Of a DNA stretch of 6,218 nt, positions 5,544 through 6,218 are shown piece after piece. Position numbers and translations under genes: made by a program. Each line of letters starts with the position of its first letter. The first letter of the stretch is position 1. The stretch spans positions 1 to 6,218 of the forward strand of contig DOVL01000245.1 of assembly GCA_003520105.1 (NCBI GenBank), in the 5' to 3' direction. The DNA comes from Lachnospiraceae bacterium (GTDB taxonomy: Bacteria; Bacillota; Clostridia; Lachnospirales; Lachnospiraceae). The notes under the pieces were generated by a model, which made no database searches, was not told the DNA's origin, and saw only the letters and a program-made list of their open reading frames with translations.

Positions 5544-6023
5544 ATGAAGATAGATATATGCTGCGTCGGAAAGGTGAAGGAGTCATCTTTCCGCGAGATG
5601 ATAAATGAATATACCAAGAGACTTTCCAGGTACGCAAATCTCAGCATAATTGAGGTGGCGGACGAGAAAACACCGGACAATACTTCGGAAGTGGTCGAGG
5701 AAGGAATTAAGAAGAAGGAGGGTGAACGACTTCTCTCGGCTATTAAGGATAATGCTTTTGTAATCGCACTTGCTATTGAGGGAAAGAATCTTTCAAGCAC
5801 AGAGCTTGCTGAAAAAATCGATTCTCTGGGTATCGGAGGCGTTAGTCATATTCAGTTTGTGATCGGGGGATCACTCGGACTGTCGCCGGATGTTCTCGGA
5901 AGAGCTGATATGAAGCTTTCTTTTGGGCGTATGACTTTTCCTCATCAGCTGATGAGAGTCATACTGCTGGAGCAGATTTACAGGAGCTACCGTATAATAA
6001 ATAATGAACCGTATCATAAATAG
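5544..6023 (+). CDS. rlmH: RlmH, 23S rRNA (pseudouridine1915-N3)-methyltransferase
   Basis: A SPOUT-class methyltransferase that uses S-adenosylmethionine to methylate N3 of pseudouridine 1915 in helix 69 of 23S rRNA, acting on assembled 70S ribosomes. The 159-aa length equals that of typical Gram-positive RlmH. The N-terminus MKIDICCVGKVKE is the conserved first strand. FVIGGSLGL (105-113) is the AdoMet-binding loop, and LSFGRMTFPHQLMR (125-138) through EQIYRSYRIINNEPYHK (143-159) forms the trefoil-knot C-terminus with the conserved YHK end. SPOUT enzymes work as homodimers. ATG 5544 is chosen over an in-frame TTG at 5535 because it gives the standard N-terminus. No good Shine-Dalgarno precedes it. 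It sits 59 nt after the HAD gene. It was once annotated as a conserved hypothetical protein, and in staphylococci as orfX. Confidence 0.97.
   Translation: MKIDICCVGKVKESSFREMINEYTKRLSRYANLSIIEVADEKTPDNTSEVVEEGIKKKEGERLLSAIKDNAFVIALAIEGKNLSSTELAEKIDSLGIGGVSHIQFVIGGSLGLSPDVLGRADMKLSFGRMTFPHQLMRVILLEQIYRSYRIINNEPYHK
6006..6023 (+). other. SCC-type attachment-site-like sequence at the rlmH 3' end
   Basis: The last 18 nt of rlmH, including the stop, read GAACCGTATCATAAATAG. Against the staphylococcal SCC core as I recall it (GAAGCRTATCAYAAATRA) 16 of 18 positions agree. The similarity follows largely from the shared protein end (NEPYHK against NEAYHK). No second copy and no recombinase gene are visible in the window, so this is at most an unoccupied or potential target. 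Confidence 0.25.
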
Positions 6024-6163
6024 ATGTGCATGAACTGAAACGTGTATGTGACAGTATATTGGTAAGGTTGTGGAATGATACTTTAAAAATGGCTTTACTT
6101 AAATACTTATAGTGGTATCACAATATTAGAAGGAAAACTCTTAAGAAGCATACTCAAAAAATG
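6024..6163. other. Non-coding stretch between rlmH and the terminator
   Basis: No open frame with a believable start and ribosome binding site is seen on either strand. The sequence is AT-rich with no convincing promoter. It is probably the 3' untranslated region of rlmH, unusually long at about 140 nt before the terminator stem. A small RNA released from this 3' end is possible but unsupported. Confidence 0.5.
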
Positions 6164-6202
6164 GTCCTGCTCAGTAATGGGCAGGACTTTTTACTTAAGA
6201 AG
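6140..6202. repeat. Direct repeat CTTAAGAAG flanking the terminator
   Basis: CTTAAGAAG occurs at 6140-6148 and again at 6194-6202, one copy on each side of the terminator hairpin. Nine bases in AT-rich DNA may be coincidence. There are no inverted termini or coding sequence to suggest a mobile element. Confidence 0.3.
6164..6192 (+). terminator. Intrinsic terminator after rlmH
   Basis: GTCCTGCTCA (6164-6173) pairs with TGGGCAGGAC (6178-6187), giving a 10-bp stem with one T-G wobble and a GTAA loop, which is a GNRA-type tetraloop in RNA. TTTTT (6188-6192) follows directly. A run of six A (6156-6161) upstream supplies a T-run on the opposite strand, so it may also stop transcription arriving from the right. 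Confidence 0.92.
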
Positions 6203-6218
6203 GGATGCATAGTGGCAT

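Noticed and set aside
6207..6218. ATG at 6207 as the start of a following gene
   Set aside because: Only four codons remain and the purine run before it is too close to the ATG; it cannot be judged from this window.

Overview
The window is a run of five same-strand genes that looks like a galactoside-utilisation locus joined to a housekeeping gene. The moderate AT bias, the GGAGG-type ribosome binding sites, the Firmicutes-type family 36 alpha-galactosidase and an RlmH ending in NNEPYHK all point to a Clostridia-type Firmicute. Gut or rumen Lachnospiraceae (Butyrivibrio/Roseburia-like) is my best guess. The genus is an inference and the sequence does not prove it.

Layout: (1) 1-159, the last 52 codons of a gene that begins outside the window, resembling the C-terminal end of a GH2-type beta-galactosidase. 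(2) 160-246, a gap with a GC-rich hairpin, then a strong ribosome binding site. (3) 247-2046, a melibiose-type sugar:cation symporter of the GPH/MelB family, 599 aa, carrying an extra domain of about 135 residues in the external loop between TM5 and TM6. (4) 2154-4643, a cytoplasmic GH36 alpha-galactosidase of 829 aa with both catalytic aspartates and a polar insertion just before the nucleophile strand. (5) 4738-5484, a HAD-superfamily hydrolase with Tyr in place of the usual second Asp of motif I. (6) 5544-6023, rlmH, complete. (7) 6024-6218, non-coding, ending in a clear intrinsic terminator.

How the genes may work together: the symporter would bring in melibiose or related galactosides. 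The alpha-galactosidase, and probably the partly visible upstream enzyme, would hydrolyse them in the cytoplasm to galactose and the partner sugar. The HAD protein and RlmH have no visible link to sugar use and may only share the transcript. Gaps between genes are 59-107 nt with no terminator before 6164, so one transcript could span everything, with possible internal starts.

The most unusual points are the external domain built into the symporter, a two-part non-coding motif shared by the gaps before the symporter and HAD genes, the GH36 insertion, and an rlmH 3' end that matches 16 of 18 positions of the staphylococcal SCC attachment core as I recall it. I see no CRISPR array, tRNA, rRNA, insertion sequence or defence system.
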